64,000 nt of DNA from Spirochaetales bacterium. Its GTDB lineage: Bacteria > Spirochaetota > Spirochaetia > Sphaerochaetales > Sphaerochaetaceae. A model generated the notes under the pieces. It had not been told where the DNA came from. It worked only from the letters and a program-made list of their open reading frames with translations, and searched no databases. Position 1 is the stretch's first letter, and each line of letters opens with the position of its first letter. The position numbers and the translations under genes were made by a program. Positions 10,564 to 20,674 of this stretch are shown here, one piece after another. Location: assembly GCA_012519115.1 (NCBI GenBank), contig JAAYQW010000082.1, forward strand, positions 16,219 through 80,218. Reading direction: 5' to 3'.

Positions 10564-11650
10564 ACATGTTAAGGGCAAAGTCTCGAACCTCCTCTCGACG
10601 GAATCTAAAGCGGCGCAAGAATGCTTCATCATTAAAACCAGTGTATCTGTCAGCAAATATCGTGGTATTGTTCACATAGTCATACGCAAAATAATTGGTC
10701 GGCCAAAGCTTGTAGTTGAGTTGAATCTGCCGATCGATCTCATTGGCGACTTCTTCGGGCGTATCATACCGCCTGTCGGTCAGTGGCGTGCCGAAACTGA
10801 TATGAATTCGACCTTTAAAACCCTTCAACCCTTTACTCATCGAAATGACATCTTCATACGGGCGCTTATCGCTTTGGCTGCGGAGCTGCTCCGCGGCTTT
10901 ATTCACATCCAAAGGATCATACTCATAGCTGACCGCCACCGGGACGATATGCGATCGCTTGATCACCTCACTGAAGCCTATGCCTTTCATTTTCTGGGAT
11001 AGATGGAGCATCTTGATGATCGCGGGATTTGTCGTGTCGATTCCGTCTTTGCTGCGCCCGCTTTTTTGAGCGACCCAGATCGATTGATTTCTTTCGCTGA
11101 TCGACTCGACGAAATATGCGGAAAGCCGCAGGGATTCAAGATATTTTTCTTTCAGCGGAAGGGTGCGCTTGACGACGACTCCCCCGTTTAGCTTGAAAAG
11201 ATCGGTAACGAATTGATTCGTCAGCAGGTTGTCGCCGATCGCCATTTCCATCAGCATCTGATCCGCTTGGGCGAGAGCCAGATCGATCAAGGCGCAATCG
11301 AGGATGATGTCGCGATGGTTGGAGATGTACAGGTATGCCCGATCGTTCTTCAGATTCTCCGCTCCACTGTGGGTAAACGCAGTTACTGATTTTTCTACGA
11401 TCTTCGGAAGGAAGAATCCTGCGGTGATCGTGCGTTGAAACTCCTCGTACGTGGTGATGTGATCAAGAAGGGAGACGATATGTTTTACCGACTCTTCGAG
11501 GGCAAGGCGTTCATCATTCGTCCGTGGCGGATCAAGCATTCCGAGAAATTGGCCAATTGCCTTTTCATGAGCTTTGACCCGCGCTACCGCATCCAACACA
11601 TCCTGACCGCGGTAGGGGGCAATATCACGATAGGAATTGATATCCATCAT
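10514..11650 (-). CDS. Glycerol-3-phosphate/1-acylglycerol-3-phosphate acyltransferase family protein
   Basis: Acyltransferase block YISNHRDIILDCALI (HX4D) and downstream motifs. Confidence 0.8.
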   Translation of the reverse strand: MMDINSYRDIAPYRGQDVLDAVARVKAHEKAIGQFLGMLDPPRTNDERLALEESVKHIVSLLDHITTYEEFQRTITAGFFLPKIVEKSVTAFTHSGAENLKNDRAYLYISNHRDIILDCALIDLALAQADQMLMEMAIGDNLLTNQFVTDLFKLNGGVVVKRTLPLKEKYLESLRLSAYFVESISERNQSIWVAQKSGRSKDGIDTTNPAIIKMLHLSQKMKGIGFSEVIKRSHIVPVAVSYEYDPLDVNKAAEQLRSQSDKRPYEDVISMSKGLKGFKGRIHISFGTPLTDRRYDTPEEVANEIDRQIQLNYKLWPTNYFAYDYVNNTTIFADRYTGFNDEAFLRRFRFRREEVRDFALNMYANPVRSFLSQQARIS

Positions 11651-12643
11651 TTACATCCTTTGGGCCTCGAGCATTGTTTTAAGGTATTGGACTCGAGTCC
11701 ATTGAGAACCGTCCGATTTATACTTCTTGGCAAGCTTCCCTCGGAACGCTTCTATATCTTCAAATTCATGCCTCTTCATCCAGTCTTCAAGGTCTCTGAG
11801 CATCTTCTGAGCACTGCCTGCTCCCTTTTTCAAGAGGACTGAACACAGCTGGACGGCTTTCGCACCTGCAAGAAGAAGTTTGATGGCACTGTCGGCGCTA
11901 TGGATTCCGGTCGCGCCGATGAGGTCATACCGAACCTCTTCGCTCATCAGGCCGACCCACCTGAGGGCAAGAGCATACTCGTCTTTGCCGCTGATCATTT
12001 GCGCTTGAGTCATCTTCATCCGCTCAATATCGATATCGGGGCTGTAGAAACGGTTGAAAAGGACAACCCCGTCCACTTCCTCTTCATCGAACCGGCGAAG
12101 CAGGTTCGCCAAGGAAGAATATGCACTTCCAATCTTCAAACTGAGCGGGACGTCGATCGCCTTTCGAGCGGAACGGACCAATTGAAGAAACTCTTTCTCC
12201 ATTTCCCTGCCCTCTTTTTCAGGATCGGCGCCGATTACGTAGTAGTTCAATTCAACCGCATCAGCTCCGAGATTGATGAAGCGCTTGGCATACTCCAGCC
12301 ATGTTCCGTCCCGATAGCAGTTGATTGAAGCGATGACCGGAATGGAGAGACTCTTCTTCGCCCCTTCAAGCAACGCCAGGTATGCATCAATTTGTCGTTC
12401 CATCGAAATCGCTTTTATAAACTCATATCCGTCAGTATGTCCAAGATATCCTTCAGCGTCTTTCAGGGCGGCAAGGCCGTCAAGCTCGATCTGTTCTTCA
12501 AAAATGGATTTCAGTACGACTGCACCAAGACCGGCATCTTCTAGTTGTTTCAAGGAATCCAAGGATGCGGTCAACGGACTTGAAGCCGCCACGAGAGGGT
12601 TCCTAATCGGTAAACCTAGGTAGCTACTGGACAAATCTGCCAT
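11651..12643 (-). CDS. Dihydroorotate dehydrogenase-like flavoprotein
   Basis: YLGLPIRNPLVAASSPLT, ASINCY, GADAVELNYY, GATGIHSADSAIKLLLAGAKAVQLCS; start adjacent to next gene. Confidence 0.85.
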   Translation of the reverse strand: MADLSSSYLGLPIRNPLVAASSPLTASLDSLKQLEDAGLGAVVLKSIFEEQIELDGLAALKDAEGYLGHTDGYEFIKAISMERQIDAYLALLEGAKKSLSIPVIASINCYRDGTWLEYAKRFINLGADAVELNYYVIGADPEKEGREMEKEFLQLVRSARKAIDVPLSLKIGSAYSSLANLLRRFDEEEVDGVVLFNRFYSPDIDIERMKMTQAQMISGKDEYALALRWVGLMSEEVRYDLIGATGIHSADSAIKLLLAGAKAVQLCSVLLKKGAGSAQKMLRDLEDWMKRHEFEDIEAFRGKLAKKYKSDGSQWTRVQYLKTMLEAQRM

Positions 12644-12734
12644 CGGGTATCTTCTCCTTACATCGAAAGGTATTCATCAAACCAAGACGGGGCAAGTATA
12701 CCATACCTGCCCCGTTTCCTCTACCCGGATTCGC

Positions 12735-13202
12735 TCAGAGGACGTAGGGAATCCGGTAGTTTTCCGATTGATAGACGACAAATGTCTCCACTTCAAGGAC
12801 CTCGCTCATCTTCGAAAGCTCCTCCTTGAAGAAATCGAGCAGGCTCAGATCCTCTTCTTCGCTGAGCACCAGCTGTACGAGGAGATCGTAGCGGCCCGTT
12901 ACCACAACGGAAGAGATGACTCCGCGCAAGGTGCAGAACTCCCTGGCTTTCCGTTCCAGATCGAGAGTCGATAATTTCACTCCCATGAATACGACTTGGA
13001 GACCGGGAATCATCTCGGCACGGATAAGGCCGGAGATTTGAAGGACTTCTTCATCTATCAGTTTGTTGACACGCGAACGGACGGTGTTCTCGGTGACATT
13101 CAATTCATCGGCGATTGCGCTGAAGGGCTTTCGCCCATCAATGAGCTGGCGAAGAATCGCTTTGTTCGTCTCATCCATTTTTATTTTCATAAGCTTATCC
13201 AT
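12735..13202 (-). CDS. Lrp/AsnC-family transcriptional regulator
   Basis: N-terminal HTH (NKAILRQLIDGRKPFSAIADELNVTENTVRSRVNKLIDE) and C-terminal RAM-like domain; overlaps serC stop; start uncertain (13202/13190). Confidence 0.85.
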   Translation of the reverse strand: MDKLMKIKMDETNKAILRQLIDGRKPFSAIADELNVTENTVRSRVNKLIDEEVLQISGLIRAEMIPGLQVVFMGVKLSTLDLERKAREFCTLRGVISSVVVTGRYDLLVQLVLSEEEDLSLLDFFKEELSKMSEVLEVETFVVYQSENYRIPYVL

Positions 13203-14277
13203 GACGCGTTTCGAACTCGCGCATAAATTGAGCGAGCGCTTCAACGGCGGCAGGCTCGAGCGAATTGTAAAGACTTGCTCTCAGTCCTCCCACCGAACGA
13301 TGTCCCTTGAGGCCAAGCATCCCCGCTTTCTTCGATTCCTTGATGAACAGCTCCTCCAGCTCCTCGCTGGGAAGTCGGAACACCACGTTCATCGATGAAC
13401 GATGCTGCGTGTCGACGGGACTGCGATAGAAGGGGGTCGAGTCGATCACATCGTAGATGAGCCGGCTCTTTTCTTCAGCTCGTCTGGCCATTCCCTCGAT
13501 TCCTCCATGACTCTCGATCCACTTGAGAACAAGGTTCACGACCCAGATTGCAAAGACCGGCGGGGTGTTCACGAGCCCCTTGTTCTTCCCATGAGCTTTA
13601 TAATCGAGATAGGAAGGGAGATTGGGATTCTGCTTTTCCAGAAGTTCTTTCCTGTAGAGCACAAAGGCGGCCCCTGCCGGACCCAGATTCTTTTGAACTC
13701 CGCCGAAGATCATCCCGAACCGATTGACATCGATTGGCCGGCTGAAGATATCGCTTGACATATCCGCGATCAGCGGAACCGAATCGGTTTTAGGAAACTC
13801 TTTATACTGGATTCCGCCGATCGTCTCATTGGAGCAAAGATAGAGATAGCTCAGGCCGGGATCGACGACAAGCGCTTCCATGTTCGGAAGGGTCGTGTAA
13901 TTGCTCTCTTTTCCATCCCAGACAATTTCGATATTTCCGAGCTTCTTTGCATCCATGAGCGCTTTTTCCGACCATGAACCGCTGTTGATATACCCCGCTT
14001 TTCCATCCTGTGGAAGGAAGTTTATCGGCACCATCGCGAATTGCAGGGTGGCTCCGCCTCCGAGGAAGTAGAACTCGTGCTCATCGCCCGCACCGATGAG
14101 GCGTTTGAAGATTGCAAGCGTTTCATCGTACATCTCTTCAAACATCCCGCCGCGGTGGCTGGTTTCGATCATCGACAGTCCGTTTCCTTTATAATCGACC
14201 AGCTCCTCTTGGACTTGTTTCAGCACCTCAAGCGGCAGCACGCTCGGGCCGGCATAAAAATTCTTCTTCCGCTCCAT
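13195..14277 (-). CDS. serC: Phosphoserine aminotransferase
   Basis: NFYAGPSVLPLEVLKQVQEEL, SHRGGMFEEMYDE, FGGVQKNLGPAG, GLKGHRSVGGLRASLYN. Confidence 0.95.
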   Translation of the reverse strand: MERKKNFYAGPSVLPLEVLKQVQEELVDYKGNGLSMIETSHRGGMFEEMYDETLAIFKRLIGAGDEHEFYFLGGGATLQFAMVPINFLPQDGKAGYINSGSWSEKALMDAKKLGNIEIVWDGKESNYTTLPNMEALVVDPGLSYLYLCSNETIGGIQYKEFPKTDSVPLIADMSSDIFSRPIDVNRFGMIFGGVQKNLGPAGAAFVLYRKELLEKQNPNLPSYLDYKAHGKNKGLVNTPPVFAIWVVNLVLKWIESHGGIEGMARRAEEKSRLIYDVIDSTPFYRSPVDTQHRSSMNVVFRLPSEELEELFIKESKKAGMLGLKGHRSVGGLRASLYNSLEPAAVEALAQFMREFETRHG

Positions 14278-15161
14278 CAGACGATTCCTCCCTCAATCAA
14301 CTCTTTGATGATATCGAATGTTTCTTGTCCGATTCGTCCAAGATTCTCCACGCTGTTCGCCCCGACATGAGGGGTGAACGTAACACGATCGCAACCAAGA
14401 AGGGGATAATCGCTTTGTGGCGGATCTGTCGGGTATACATCAGCGCAGTACCACGATACCGAACCTCCACTCAAGGCTTTGACCATATATCCGGCATCCA
14501 CACAAAGAGCTCGCCCGGTATTGATGATCACCGGCTTCTTCTTGCAGTGGCTCAACAAATCCTCGTTGACAAGATTCATCGTTTCGTTTGTCAGCGGGAG
14601 ATGCAGGGAAATATAATCGGCGTTCTCAACCGCAACCTCGGCGCTTGAAAGCATCTTTGCGAATTGATGGGTGGTGACATACTTGTCGTACGCAACCACG
14701 TTCATTCCGAATGCATGAGCTCGCTCGGCGACTTTACAGGCGATATTCCCCATACCGAGCAAGCAGAGGGTTTTTCCGTACAGCTCGGTGCGTTTGAGGT
14801 TCTTCAGCCAATTGCCCTCTTTCATCCCTTTGCTGTATTCTAAGAGGTTGTTGGGAACGCTGATCATCAGCGCCATCGTCAGCTCGGCCACGGCTATCGA
14901 AGACGAGGTTGGAGTATTTCGAACCACAATACCTTTGCTGAGAGCATATTCGGTGTCGATATTATCCACACCGACTCCACCGCGGATGATCACCTTGAGA
15001 TTTGGCGCGTTGTCCATGTACTCTTTGGTGCATCTCGTTTTCGAGCGGATGAGGAGAACATTCGCCTCGGAAAGACGGCCATGATCGGTCGTGACTTCCC
15101 CAAAGACGGAAAGTCTGCCGGGCAGGGAAGCATCGAAGGCGTCAGCGATAAGTATCAGCAT
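14277..15161 (-). CDS. serA: D-3-phosphoglycerate dehydrogenase-type 2-hydroxyacid dehydrogenase
   Basis: GGVGVDNIDTEYALSKGIVVRNTP, GMGNIACKVAERAHAFGMNVVAYDKY, INTGRALCVD; AAGGAG 8 nt before ATG 15161; TGATG junction with serC. Confidence 0.9.
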   Translation of the reverse strand: MLILIADAFDASLPGRLSVFGEVTTDHGRLSEANVLLIRSKTRCTKEYMDNAPNLKVIIRGGVGVDNIDTEYALSKGIVVRNTPTSSSIAVAELTMALMISVPNNLLEYSKGMKEGNWLKNLKRTELYGKTLCLLGMGNIACKVAERAHAFGMNVVAYDKYVTTHQFAKMLSSAEVAVENADYISLHLPLTNETMNLVNEDLLSHCKKKPVIINTGRALCVDAGYMVKALSGGSVSWYCADVYPTDPPQSDYPLLGCDRVTFTPHVGANSVENLGRIGQETFDIIKELIEGGIV

Positions 15162-15323
15162 ACGAAACACTCCTTACGGAAAATTTCCAGCACGGGCCGG
15201 ATATTGGAAGCCATTCTAGCTTATTTTCGGAGTTTGTTCCAAGCCTTTAAAGAATTATTTATCATTTTTATCTCATAATTACATAAAATATTGCTGTATG
15301 CCTAAATATTTGAGGTATATAAT

Positions 15324-15353
15324 GAAAAAACCGGCAACTTTTAAGTTGCCGGT
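15324..15353 (-). terminator. Rho-independent terminator downstream of rpsU
   Basis: ACCGGCAACTT TT AAGTTGCCGGT perfect inverted repeat followed on the minus strand by TTTTTT. Confidence 0.85.
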
Positions 15354-15371
15354 GATAAAACCAACTCGTTG

Positions 15372-15581
15372 TTAGTACCCTTTGGAGCTGTACTGCTTCC
15401 GGGCTTTTTTCATTTGCTTGCGAGCAAGTGCTTTCTTTTTCCTGTTCAGGAGGGTGGAGGGCTTTTCGAAGTATTCGCGGCGTTTGTATTCGCGGATAAT
15501 CCCCTCTTTTTCAACCATGCGCTTAAATCGCTTGATCGATTTTTCGAGCGGCTCGTTTTCGTCTACTCGGACGTATGCCAT
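15372..15581 (-). CDS. rpsU: 30S ribosomal protein bS21
   Basis: [42 protein letters not shown]. Confidence 0.95.
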   Translation of the reverse strand: MAYVRVDENEPLEKSIKRFKRMVEKEGIIREYKRREYFEKPSTLLNRKKKALARKQMKKARKQYSSKGY

Positions 15582-15632
15582 GCTGAAGTATCACCACCTT
15601 TCCCGATTACTGGGTTCGTCTTGTAATTGAAG

Positions 15633-15660
15633 ATTGCAATAAATGAGCCATTCGTGTCAA
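15633..15660 (-). promoter_or_regulatory. Putative sigma70 promoter for rpsU
   Basis: Minus strand TTGACA - 16 nt - TGCAAT. Confidence 0.4.
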
Positions 15661-15680
15661 GGAGGGCGGGAACTGTTGGA

Positions 15681-16253
15681 TCAGCGGTTCTCTGAATGAA
15701 ACCTCACCACCATGTGAACTACCGCTTCTTTGCTGCTTTGATTGGAGATCGAATGCTCGATATCGGCATGGTACATCAGGAAATCTCCCGTTTTGAGGTG
15801 GGCGGAGTTCTCCCCTGCTCGGACATCGACCGAGCCTTTGACGACCGTCAGATATTCTTGGCTTCCTTCGATATGGGGTTCGCTTTGGAGCGTCGAGTCG
15901 GGGTCGAAAGTGAGAAGATACATCTCCAGTTCCTCGACGGAAGAAAGGGGGCTGAGGATCTTGATCGTGATTCCGTCTTTTCGCTTCTCGAGCTTTGAAC
16001 CGTCATCGGAAGCGGGATTGAGGGAAAATACCCTGGTCGGCTCGTCAACTCCTTCCAAGAGATCATTCAATTCAACGTTCAGCCCTTTTGCGATCTTCCA
16101 AACCGTAGCTACGGTGGGATTCACCTTGTCGCTTTCAATCTGGCTGAGCATCGCTTTGGAGACGCCGCTTCGCTCACTGAGCACATTGAGGGTGAGCTTG
16201 CGAGCCGTTCGGATTCGCTGAATATTCTTGCCGATCATCGGAGGGGTTTGCAT
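15681..16253 (-). CDS. XRE-family regulator with C-terminal cupin domain
   Basis: HTH (LTLNVLSERSGVSKAMLSQIESDKVNPTVATVWKIAKGLNVEL) plus cupin (EPHIEGSQEYLTVVKGSVDVRAGENSAHLKTGDFLMYHADIEHSISN). Confidence 0.9.
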   Translation of the reverse strand: MQTPPMIGKNIQRIRTARKLTLNVLSERSGVSKAMLSQIESDKVNPTVATVWKIAKGLNVELNDLLEGVDEPTRVFSLNPASDDGSKLEKRKDGITIKILSPLSSVEELEMYLLTFDPDSTLQSEPHIEGSQEYLTVVKGSVDVRAGENSAHLKTGDFLMYHADIEHSISNQSSKEAVVHMVVRFHSENR

Positions 16254-16272
16254 TGATGACTCCTTATAAAGT

Positions 16273-16305
16273 TTGACATACTAAACCTTGTTCAATATAC
16301 TAAAC
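16273..16305 (+). promoter_or_regulatory. Promoter for the threonine-degradation operon with overlapping direct repeats
   Basis: TTGACA (16273-16278) - 17 nt - TATACT (16296-16301); direct repeats ATACTAAAC at 16278-16286 and 16297-16305. Confidence 0.6.
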
Positions 16306-16366
16306 TCATCAATGATTGTAAAACCACGCTCCGCTCTTGTCAAGAAACAAGCAGAAGGGAGGATAG

Positions 16367-17320
16367 ATGAAGCGCATATTGATCATAGGTGCACTCGGTC
16401 AGCTCGGCAGTGAAATCGCTCTTGAATGCCGCCGGCGCTATGGTACCGGCAACGTTGTCTTATCTGATATCCGCAGTGATGTGAATCGCGCCCTCATCGA
16501 AGAGGGGCCGTTTCATGTATTAGATGCCCGCGACGGTAAACGAATCGATGAGATCGTACGCACTCATAGGATCGATACGATCTACCATTTGGCCGCCCTT
16601 CTCTCCGCCCGCGCCGAGCAGGATCCTCTGGAAGCGTGGAATCTCAATATCAACGGCCTCATCACCGTCTTGGAGGTCGCCCGGGAGAGGTCGTGCGCCG
16701 TCTTTGTTCCCTCTTCGATCGGCGCGTTCGGACCGACAACCCCAAAGAAATTCACCCCGCAGGACACGATTCAAAGGCCTACCTCGATCTATGGAGTTAC
16801 CAAGGTGACCGGAGAATTGCTCTGTGATTATTACCACCACCGCTGGGATGTCGATACCAGAGGGATTCGCTTCCCCGGCATCATCAGCAGCCTGACGCCT
16901 CCAGGTGGCGGAACTACCGATTATGCGGTGGAGATCTACTACGAAGCGATCCGGAATCAGCACTATACGTGCTTTCTCCGCGGCGATACCTACCTTGACA
17001 TGATTTACATGCCTGATGCGGTCGAGGCGGCGATTCAGATCATGGAAGCGGATCCAGGCAGACTTCGACATAGGAATGCTTTCAATATCGCCGCGATGAG
17101 CTTCTGTCCGGAAGAGCAGGCGGCGTATATCCGCACCCATATTCCAAACTTCACGATCAGCTACGCGATCGATCCGGTTCGCCAGGCGATTGCGGATTCC
17201 TGGCCCGATTACATGGAAGATTACGCGGCCCGGGTTGAATGGGATTTCCGACCTCACTACACCCTCGCCTCGATGACTGAAGATATGATCAGGAAGATCA
17301 GCGAACGGGAGGGAGCATGA
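16367..17320 (+). CDS. NAD-dependent epimerase/dehydratase-family L-threonine 3-dehydrogenase
   Basis: Rossmann ILIIGALGQLGSEIA, YGVTKVTGELLCDYYHHRWDVDTRGIRFPGIIS; 4-nt overlap with kbl. Confidence 0.85.
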   Translation: MKRILIIGALGQLGSEIALECRRRYGTGNVVLSDIRSDVNRALIEEGPFHVLDARDGKRIDEIVRTHRIDTIYHLAALLSARAEQDPLEAWNLNINGLITVLEVARERSCAVFVPSSIGAFGPTTPKKFTPQDTIQRPTSIYGVTKVTGELLCDYYHHRWDVDTRGIRFPGIISSLTPPGGGTTDYAVEIYYEAIRNQHYTCFLRGDTYLDMIYMPDAVEAAIQIMEADPGRLRHRNAFNIAAMSFCPEEQAAYIRTHIPNFTISYAIDPVRQAIADSWPDYMEDYAARVEWDFRPHYTLASMTEDMIRKISEREGA

Positions 17321-18504
17321 ACCACCAACTGGAACGTGAATTGAACGAGTTCTTCACTTCATTGAAGGAAGACGGGCTCTACAAAGAAGAGCGGATCATC
17401 GAAGGTGCTCAGGGCAGGGAGATCTCTGTCGGCGGCAAAGCGGTCCTGAACTTCTGCGCCAACAACTACCTCGGCCTCAGCGATGATCGCAGGGTCATCG
17501 AAGCCGCGCAGGATACGATGAAGATCTTCGGCTTCGGTCTTTCTTCCGTCCGGTTCATCTGCGGAACGCAAACCCTCCATAAGCAACTTGAACAGGCGAT
17601 TTCAACGTATCTTCGAACCGAGGACACGATTCTCTTCTCTTCATGCTACGATGCGAACGCAGCGTTGTTTGAACCGCTTTTAAGTGCAGAAGACGCAGTC
17701 ATAAGCGATGAGCTGAACCATGCCTCGATCATCGACGGAATCCGGCTTTCAAAAGCCCAACGCTTCCGCTACAGACACAGCGATATGAACGAACTTGAGA
17801 AGGCTCTCGAAGCGAGCGCTTCCGCTCGTCGTCGTCTTATCGTTACCGACGGGGTCTTTTCAATGGATGGCGATGTCGCCAAGCTCAGGGAGATCTGCGC
17901 TTTGGCGCAAAGCCATGATGCTCTTGTCGCCGTTGATGACAGCCACGCTACCGGATACCTGGGAGAAACCGGTCGGGGAAGCGTGGAACTATGCGGAGTG
18001 GAAGGACAGGTCGATCTGATCACCACGACGTTCGGCAAAGCGTGCGGGGGCGCCAGCGGCGGATGCATCAGCGGACGGAAACTTCTTATCGACCTCTATC
18101 GCCAACGAGCCCGCCCCTATCTGTTCTCCAACACCCTTGCTCCGGCGATTTGCGGCGGAACACTTCAGGTGCTCTCCATCCTCAAGGAAGATCACTCTTT
18201 GCGCAAGCGAACCCTGGCAAACGCCGATCACTTCAGGAACTTGTTGAAAACAGCGGGGTTCGATCTGATCGACGCGACGACCGCGATCGTTGCGGTGATG
18301 GTGTATGAAGAGGCGAAAGCCGTCGAATTCGCCGAGAAGCTGCTGGATGAAGGAATCTATGTGATTGGATTCTCCTACCCGGTTGTTCCCAGAGGAAAAG
18401 CGCGCATTCGTGTTCAACTGTCGGCGGCCCATACGAAAAAAGATATCGAACGCGCTGCCGGCGCTTTCATCTCGGTGGGAAGAACGATGGGTATCATTAT
18501 ATAG
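17317..18504 (+). CDS. kbl: Glycine C-acetyltransferase (2-amino-3-ketobutyrate CoA ligase)
   Basis: LNFCANNYLGLSDD, FSSCYDANAALFE, SDELNHASIIDGIRLSKAQRFRYRHSDM, VDDSHATGYLGETGRG. Confidence 0.93.
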   Translation: MNHQLERELNEFFTSLKEDGLYKEERIIEGAQGREISVGGKAVLNFCANNYLGLSDDRRVIEAAQDTMKIFGFGLSSVRFICGTQTLHKQLEQAISTYLRTEDTILFSSCYDANAALFEPLLSAEDAVISDELNHASIIDGIRLSKAQRFRYRHSDMNELEKALEASASARRRLIVTDGVFSMDGDVAKLREICALAQSHDALVAVDDSHATGYLGETGRGSVELCGVEGQVDLITTTFGKACGGASGGCISGRKLLIDLYRQRARPYLFSNTLAPAICGGTLQVLSILKEDHSLRKRTLANADHFRNLLKTAGFDLIDATTAIVAVMVYEEAKAVEFAEKLLDEGIYVIGFSYPVVPRGKARIRVQLSAAHTKKDIERAAGAFISVGRTMGIII

Positions 18505-18510
18505 CTTCAC

Positions 18511-20664
18511 TTACCGCTTTGCCGGTTTCACATCCATGATGTTGAGCTGCAGCGTTTCATTTCCCTTGAAGTAGTTCCGGGCGAGTCGAAACAGGACATC
18601 GATCGCACTGCCCCGGTCAAAAACCTTTCCGACCAATGAAGCGGCGTTCCAATATACCGCCGGCCATCGGTATTGCCCGTATCCCAAGGTCAGTTTCAGG
18701 TGTCGATCCCCTCCCTGGTTGTTGTTCAGGTAGCTGATCTCTTCGACGATCGCCCCTTGGATTTCAAAGACCAGGGGACGGTTTCCCTCCCCGTACGGCT
18801 CAAAAAATTCTACCAATCGGATTAAATCGGGACGCATCTCCTCTTCGCTGATCGTTGCATCAATATAATACTCTTTTACCTGTTCCTCGGGACAATCTAT
18901 CGTATCGACGTAGGCGTAGACAGCGCTCATCAGCTCTTCAAGCCTGTTGGATTCCATCGTGAACCCCGAGGCGTTGGCATGTCCTCCATAGTAAAGAAAA
19001 AAGGAACCTTGCTGATTGAAATACTCCAGGAAATCCCGAGTATGAATCGTCGAGTCATTGGCGCGCATCGAACCTTTGATCCATCCTCCATGGCTTGAAG
19101 AAAGCACGAGAGCGGGGACGTTGAAGGCTTTCACCAAGCGCGAAGCGAGTGAACTGGCAACTCCCCTCTCAATCTGTTCATCCTGGATGACGACCATCTT
19201 GGAGCCGGTCTGCTCGAAACTTTCTTGAGCCTTGCTTTGGACCACGCTCCAAATCTCATCACTGAGGCGCTTGCGCTCGGTATTCATCCTCAACACCTCG
19301 GCCGTCAGCCGTTCAACCTCGCTCGGGTCGGTACTGAGAAGCATCTCGAGGGCGACCGTCGGAATTCCCAAACGCCCGGTGGAATTGATTGGGGGAGCGA
19401 TCCTCCAGGAGATATCCGTTGATGAGATTCGTCTGTTCAACAGCCCCACGGAAGCAAGAAAAGGAACCAGGCTCGGCCTGGGAGCGGTAGACAGAATGTG
19501 CAACCCGCGTCTTACCATCAAGAGGTTTTCATTTTTGAGCTCCATCAGATCCGCAACCGTTCCGATAGCGACCAGATCCAAGAGCCCCTCATACTCCTTG
19601 TCCAACGCAGGGTGCTTTTTCATCACATAGGCGACAAACAGGGAGTACAGCACATTAAGCTCATCTCTTCCTCCCTCGGCGTAGCGAGCGGCCCTGCTGA
19701 GCTGGGTCAACGCGAAGAGACCTCGATTTTTTACCGATGGAAGGACATTCTCCATCTCTTTCCGCATATCAAGCAGATGAATATCAACGCTTTTGCCGAA
19801 CGCCTTGCTCAGCTGAGCGTGTTCAACGGATGCGTCCAAAACAAGAATCGGCAGGTTGCAGGAAAGAAACGCAAGGGCTTTGCTCCGCTTTGCGGTCAAC
19901 ACTCCGGGATTGACCTCTTCGATGATTCGCTCGGTGATCAGCAAGTTGTTCACCTTCATCGCCTGAATGATGACCGTGTCATTGCCCGGTTGGGCGTGAA
20001 GAAGAATGAGCTCTTGGCGATACAGCTCCGTTTGGGCAAACCTCAGCGCCCAGATCGTTTTGGCGACGACCGCGACACCGGCCAAGTGGGTAAAGGGATA
20101 CTCCGATCCGCTCATCTTCGGATTGATGATTGCCAGAGCCGGAGGAAGCTCCTCTCCTTCGATGTGGTGATCGAGGATGATGACATCGATACCGAGGGAG
20201 TTTGCCAAGGTTGTCTCTTCAATATTGCTGATTCCGCAATCCGCCGTGATGAGGAGCGTAACACCATCGGCTGCCGCTTCTTCGACTCCGCCTTGAAGCA
20301 GTCCATACGGCTCATCCCCTTTGGGCAACGAATAGGAAACATCAACATTCATTCTTCTGAGCTCTTCAACAAGCAGGGCGGTCGATGTGATTCCGTCGAC
20401 ATCCCGATCGCCGAAGATTCTCACTTTCTCCTGTTCCTGGACCGCATCGAGAATCCGATCTGCCACATCCTCCATCTCGTCAAACAGGAAGGGGTTGTGC
20501 AGATATGAGAGCTCTTGTTCCAAAAAGTACTTTACATCATCCGCTTTGGTGATTCCGCGCCGACTTAAGACCGTTGCCTGAAGGGTAGTAAACCGGTATT
20601 CCTCCAGCAAGCGCTTTATGGATTCACTCTCGACAGGCTCTTTCACCCAAACTGTGTCATTCAT
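18511..20664 (-). CDS. recJ: Single-stranded-DNA-specific exonuclease RecJ
   Basis: FGDRDVDGITSTALL, LLITADCGISN, IILDHHIEGEELPPALAIINPK, YYGGHANASGFT; start uncertain. Confidence 0.93.
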   Translation of the reverse strand: MNDTVWVKEPVESESIKRLLEEYRFTTLQATVLSRRGITKADDVKYFLEQELSYLHNPFLFDEMEDVADRILDAVQEQEKVRIFGDRDVDGITSTALLVEELRRMNVDVSYSLPKGDEPYGLLQGGVEEAAADGVTLLITADCGISNIEETTLANSLGIDVIILDHHIEGEELPPALAIINPKMSGSEYPFTHLAGVAVVAKTIWALRFAQTELYRQELILLHAQPGNDTVIIQAMKVNNLLITERIIEEVNPGVLTAKRSKALAFLSCNLPILVLDASVEHAQLSKAFGKSVDIHLLDMRKEMENVLPSVKNRGLFALTQLSRAARYAEGGRDELNVLYSLFVAYVMKKHPALDKEYEGLLDLVAIGTVADLMELKNENLLMVRRGLHILSTAPRPSLVPFLASVGLLNRRISSTDISWRIAPPINSTGRLGIPTVALEMLLSTDPSEVERLTAEVLRMNTERKRLSDEIWSVVQSKAQESFEQTGSKMVVIQDEQIERGVASSLASRLVKAFNVPALVLSSSHGGWIKGSMRANDSTIHTRDFLEYFNQQGSFFLYYGGHANASGFTMESNRLEELMSAVYAYVDTIDCPEEQVKEYYIDATISEEEMRPDLIRLVEFFEPYGEGNRPLVFEIQGAIVEEISYLNNNQGGDRHLKLTLGYGQYRWPAVYWNAASLVGKVFDRGSAIDVLFRLARNYFKGNETLQLNIMDVKPAKR

Positions 20665-20674
20665 CGTCATTTCC

